A DNA stretch of 64,000 nucleotides, taken from positions 1-64,000 of the forward strand of contig JAJXVB010000011.1 of NCBI GenBank assembly GCA_021782365.1. The letters run 5' to 3'. This DNA comes from Pseudomonadota bacterium. GTDB taxonomy: Bacteria; Pseudomonadota; Gammaproteobacteria; Burkholderiales; Gallionellaceae. Shown in pieces: positions 61,412-64,000 of this stretch. The notes under the pieces were generated by a model, which had not been told where the DNA came from, did not search any database, and saw only the letters and a list, made by a program, of their open reading frames with translations. The position numbers and the translations under genes were made by a program. Position 1 is the stretch's first letter, and each line of letters begins with the position of its first letter.

Positions 61412-62737
61412 CTAGAAATCCTTGTGCAGTCGGAATCCGAAAAACGAGATGGGTCCGCGATCCATGTTGTATGCCGGGTTGATCGCATACTGATAGTTCG
61501 CGGTCAGGAATAGATGATCGAGTCCCGGCACGGCATAGGAGTAATAGGCTTCCGTGATTTTTTCGAGGCCGTAATGGGGGAGCTGTCCATCGCCTATCAG
61601 GATGCCCATGCCGCCTGCTGCAAAATAGCTGCGCGCCGCACCCGACAGGCCGTTGGCGACGAAGGCGAGTCCTGCCGTGTCGTCGTTTCTTCCCCAGCGG
61701 CTCCCCTTCAAAGAAAGCCCCGCCGATACGGATTTATTTATTTCGGTGAATTCGAAGGCTTCCTTGCTGCCCTCGTTCGCGCTGGCTCTGGCGAATGCGC
61801 CGAGGTCGGATGCGATCTCCTGCTCCAGGTTGAGCGCGAATCCGGAGTTGGAGCTGCCGCGCCTGACCAGCGCCGTGTCGGGGATGCTGTTGGTCTGCAT
61901 CGCCAACTGCAAGGCGTCAGCATAGCTGCCCATGTTCCCCTTGTTGACGAATCCCAATAGCTTGAGTTTTCCGTCATGACCGAAAAGTTGGTGGCGCTCC
62001 TCGATTTCGCCTACCCATTCGTGCTGGGCGAAAGTGTGGTCCAGCACCGTGGAATTGGGGATGGTCGAAAGATCGAAGAATCCGCCTCTGAGCGTCCACC
62101 TTGATTTCGTCCATTCGAGGGCCATGCCTTTTGTATAACCCCATGCATCCGCCGCATAGTCGAATGCGCCGGCATCCACGACAGACCAGTTCAGGAAGTC
62201 GGTTCGTGGGTCATGCGCATAGGCGTTGGTGTCGAAGATATCGACCACGGAAAATTTGCCTATCGTTACGATGAGGTTGTCTGCAGTCTGGGTGCGCGCC
62301 AGCTGGTTCGCGGAAGCCTGGATGCTCTGCTCTTCGCCGCCCAGGTTGAAGACCTTGCGGTAGAACGCGCGGGGTAGACGCAGATAGGGCGTGTTCGCGC
62401 CGACCTTGTATGCCTCGCCGCTAGGAAATCCCGCCATGCCCAGCGTGTTGCTGAGACCGAACCCCTGGTCTATCTCCGGGTTGATCCACAACTCGCCGCT
62501 GCCCGCGCGGATGCCTGAAAACAGCGTGATGTCCGTGGTCTCGGCGTTGTTGTTGTCGGTCCTCAGGCTGTTTTGTCCCTGGTAGGGAGAATTGAAGCTT
62601 GAATGGGACTGATAGACGAAAGTGGCCTGGCCGTAGAGCCCAACTGAATCGTCGGCCAAGGCGGCATGAATGACGCAGCTTCCGCAAAACAGCGCGGCCA
62701 GGGACATCGATCTGGTATGCGTGGCTATCGTCAACAT
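61412..62737 (-). CDS. OprB-family carbohydrate-selective porin
   Basis: Outer-membrane porin of 441 residues. The signal peptide (about 1-28, IHAALADD) is followed by an N-terminal YGQATFVYQSHSSFNSPYQG, ARTQTADNLIVTIGKFSVVDIFD, RGGFFDLST, and a C-terminal strand ending GFRLHKDF with a terminal Phe. Sugar passage is typical for OprB; in an autotroph it may carry other solutes. ATG at 62737 follows GGAAGC. The upstream extension of the frame lacks a signal-like start. Confidence 0.88.
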   Translation of the reverse strand: MLTIATHTRSMSLAALFCGSCVIHAALADDSVGLYGQATFVYQSHSSFNSPYQGQNSLRTDNNNAETTDITLFSGIRAGSGELWINPEIDQGFGLSNTLGMAGFPSGEAYKVGANTPYLRLPRAFYRKVFNLGGEEQSIQASANQLARTQTADNLIVTIGKFSVVDIFDTNAYAHDPRTDFLNWSVVDAGAFDYAADAWGYTKGMALEWTKSRWTLRGGFFDLSTIPNSTVLDHTFAQHEWVGEIEERHQLFGHDGKLKLLGFVNKGNMGSYADALQLAMQTNSIPDTALVRRGSSNSGFALNLEQEIASDLGAFARASANEGSKEAFEFTEINKSVSAGLSLKGSRWGRNDDTAGLAFVANGLSGAARSYFAAGGMGILIGDGQLPHYGLEKITEAYYSYAVPGLDHLFLTANYQYAINPAYNMDRGPISFFGFRLHKDF

Positions 62738-62828
62738 GTTGCTTCCAATATCAAAACGTATAATTATAAGCGGATATCGTGGCGCGGATGTGAATGTTGA
62801 TATTGCGCATGCCAATGCGTGAAGCCCG

Positions 62829-64000
62829 ATGAAAAATGCAGTAAACTTGTCGCGCAAATTTCCCGAAAGTGCTGATTCTTCTGAGACAGTGAATCCATTG
62901 ACAGAACAGACGACTGAAATGCCGGAGCAGGGTAGAAGGCGCTCGGATTCTTTTTTGCGCGCCATCCTGCAGACCATACCCGATCTCGTCTGGCTGAAGG
63001 ACGAGAACGGCGTCTTCATCGCGTGCAACCGGATGTTCGAGCGCTTCTATGGCGCGAGCGAAGCGGAGATCGTCGGCAAGACGGATTACGATTTCGTCGA
63101 TCGCGAGCTGGCAGATTCCTTCCGCAAGCATGACCTCATGGCGATGCATTCCGGCAAGACAGACATTAGCGAGAGATGGATCACTTTTGCCGACGATGGT
63201 CACCGCATGTACATAGAGGCGATCAAGGCGCCGATGTACGATGCCCAAGCCAGGCTGATCGGCGTGCTGGGCATCGCGCGCGACATCACCGCACGCCGCT
63301 CCGATGCCGCGCGCATCCACAGGCTGACCCAGCTTTACGCAGCGCTCAGCCAGTGCAATCAGGCGATCGTGAGATCCACTTCGGAGGCCGAGCTCTTCCC
63401 TCAGGTCTGCGAGGATGCCGTGCGTTTCGGCGGCTTGAAAATGGCATGGGTGGGCATGCTGGATCAGAAAAGCGGCAAGGTGAAACCCGCTGCGTTTTTT
63501 GGCGAGGGTTCGGAATATCTCGCCGACATCGACATCACCGTGGACGTATCGCTTCCTTCGGGGCGTGGGCCGACCGGCGTCGCGATAAGCGAAAATCGCC
63601 CGTTCTGGTGCCAGGATTTCCAGAATGATCCCGCGACGACGGCGTGGCATGAAAGGGCAAGGCATTTTGGCTGGAGATCTTCCGCTTCGCTGCCGCTCTT
63701 GAAGAAGGGCGTTGCGGTGGGCGCCTTCACGCTTTATTCGAAGGATGTTGATGCGTTTGACGAACCTTCGCGCAATCTTCTGCTCGAGATGGCCACCGAC
63801 ATCAGCTTTGCGATGGATAATTTCGAGAGCGAGGCCGTGCGCAAGAGCCTTGAGCTGCAGAGCGAAAATGAAAAGTCCGTGCTCGAACTACTGGCGCGCG
63901 GCGAGTCGCTGCCGGTGATGCTGAATTTTCTGGCCAGGAGCTATGAAACGATGTATCCGGGCATGTACTGTTCGGTATTGATGACGAGCCCTGACGGAAA
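62829..64000 (+). CDS. PAS-GAF sensor protein (truncated at window end)
   Basis: Plus-strand open frame beginning MKNAVNLSRKFPESADSSET and running off the window. A PAS domain (about 40-155, with ILQTIPDLVWLKDENGVFIAC and GVLGIARDITARRS) is followed by a GAF domain (about 165-310, MAWVGMLDQKSGKVKP), then the start of what looks like a second GAF (LPVMLNFLARSYETMYPG). A GGDEF/EAL or histidine kinase output is likely beyond the window but cannot be seen. At least 390 residues are present. It is divergent from the porin gene. Confidence 0.8.
   Translation, partial: MKNAVNLSRKFPESADSSETVNPLTEQTTEMPEQGRRRSDSFLRAILQTIPDLVWLKDENGVFIACNRMFERFYGASEAEIVGKTDYDFVDRELADSFRKHDLMAMHSGKTDISERWITFADDGHRMYIEAIKAPMYDAQARLIGVLGIARDITARRSDAARIHRLTQLYAALSQCNQAIVRSTSEAELFPQVCEDAVRFGGLKMAWVGMLDQKSGKVKPAAFFGEGSEYLADIDITVDVSLPSGRGPTGVAISENRPFWCQDFQNDPATTAWHERARHFGWRSSASLPLLKKGVAVGAFTLYSKDVDAFDEPSRNLLLEMATDISFAMDNFESEAVRKSLELQSENEKSVLELLARGESLPVMLNFLARSYETMYPGMYCSVLMTSPDG

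Overview
The window reads as a chromosomal segment of a chemolithotrophic betaproteobacterium, most like a Gallionellaceae-type organism such as Sideroxydans. This rests on gene content and order: a betaproteobacterial rimP-nusA-infB-rbfA-truB-rpsO-pnp block, a reverse-type dissimilatory sulfite reductase cluster in the order dsrABEFHCMKLJOPN, a linked sat-aprMBA unit and a petABC bc1 operon. No search was run, so the taxon is an inference. No tRNA, rRNA, CRISPR array, insertion sequence or phage gene was seen. Layout: 1-8.5 kb is the translation and RNA-decay block, closed by a strong hairpin after pnp. 8.5-13.5 kb holds two c-di-GMP membrane sensors on the minus strand. 13.6-17.1 kb is a visibly A+T-richer accessory islet: a frameshifted NorD/CbbO tail, a DUF4279-type gene, and a minus-strand run encoding an unknown protein, a SlyD-like isomerase, a TPR protein, a HIT protein and a previously easy-to-miss 56-residue protein. 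17.2-22 kb is sat-aprMBA on the minus strand (sulfite to APS to sulfate with ATP formation). 22.4-27.4 kb carries a TSUP-type sulfur-anion exporter with a small membrane partner, then TusA, DsrE2 and two FadL-like outer-membrane proteins. 27.4-28.6 kb is a chemoreceptor. 28.7-31.9 kb is a compact six-gene minus-strand operon, divergent from dsrA, with a TauD-like oxygenase, an unknown helical protein, a tandem TusA, a DsrC paralogue lacking both redox cysteines, an orphan Cas6/Cmx6-like RAMP protein and a 71-residue protein. 32.2-44 kb is the rDsr cluster, followed by cysG (siroheme supply), an HTH-ferredoxin-flavoprotein fusion, a double CDGSH protein, a periplasmic protein, an ankyrin protein, two small unknowns and mrp/apbC. 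50.8-53.3 kb is petABC. 53.3-64 kb is mixed housekeeping: CysQ, a peptidase, oxygenases, a Spy-like protein, MlaC, a protein kinase with a cyclic-nucleotide domain, an aldo/keto reductase, an OprB porin and the start of a large PAS-GAF sensor. How it fits together: persulfide sulfur would be passed by TusA/DsrE2 to DsrEFH and DsrC, oxidised by DsrAB to sulfite with DsrMKJOP and DsrL handling electrons, and sulfite finished by AprMBA and Sat. Siroheme (CysG), amidation (DsrN) and Fe-S assembly (Mrp) support the enzymes, and bc1 takes electrons onward. The most striking non-coding signal is one motif, CCC-like bases then GGGTTAT, found in the upstream regions of four of these operons (TSUP/sat, tusA-dsrE2, dsrA and its divergent operon, petABC), three of them with a second block at fixed spacing. 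This suggests a common sulfur-oxidation regulon. The most unusual protein set is the operon divergent from dsrA.
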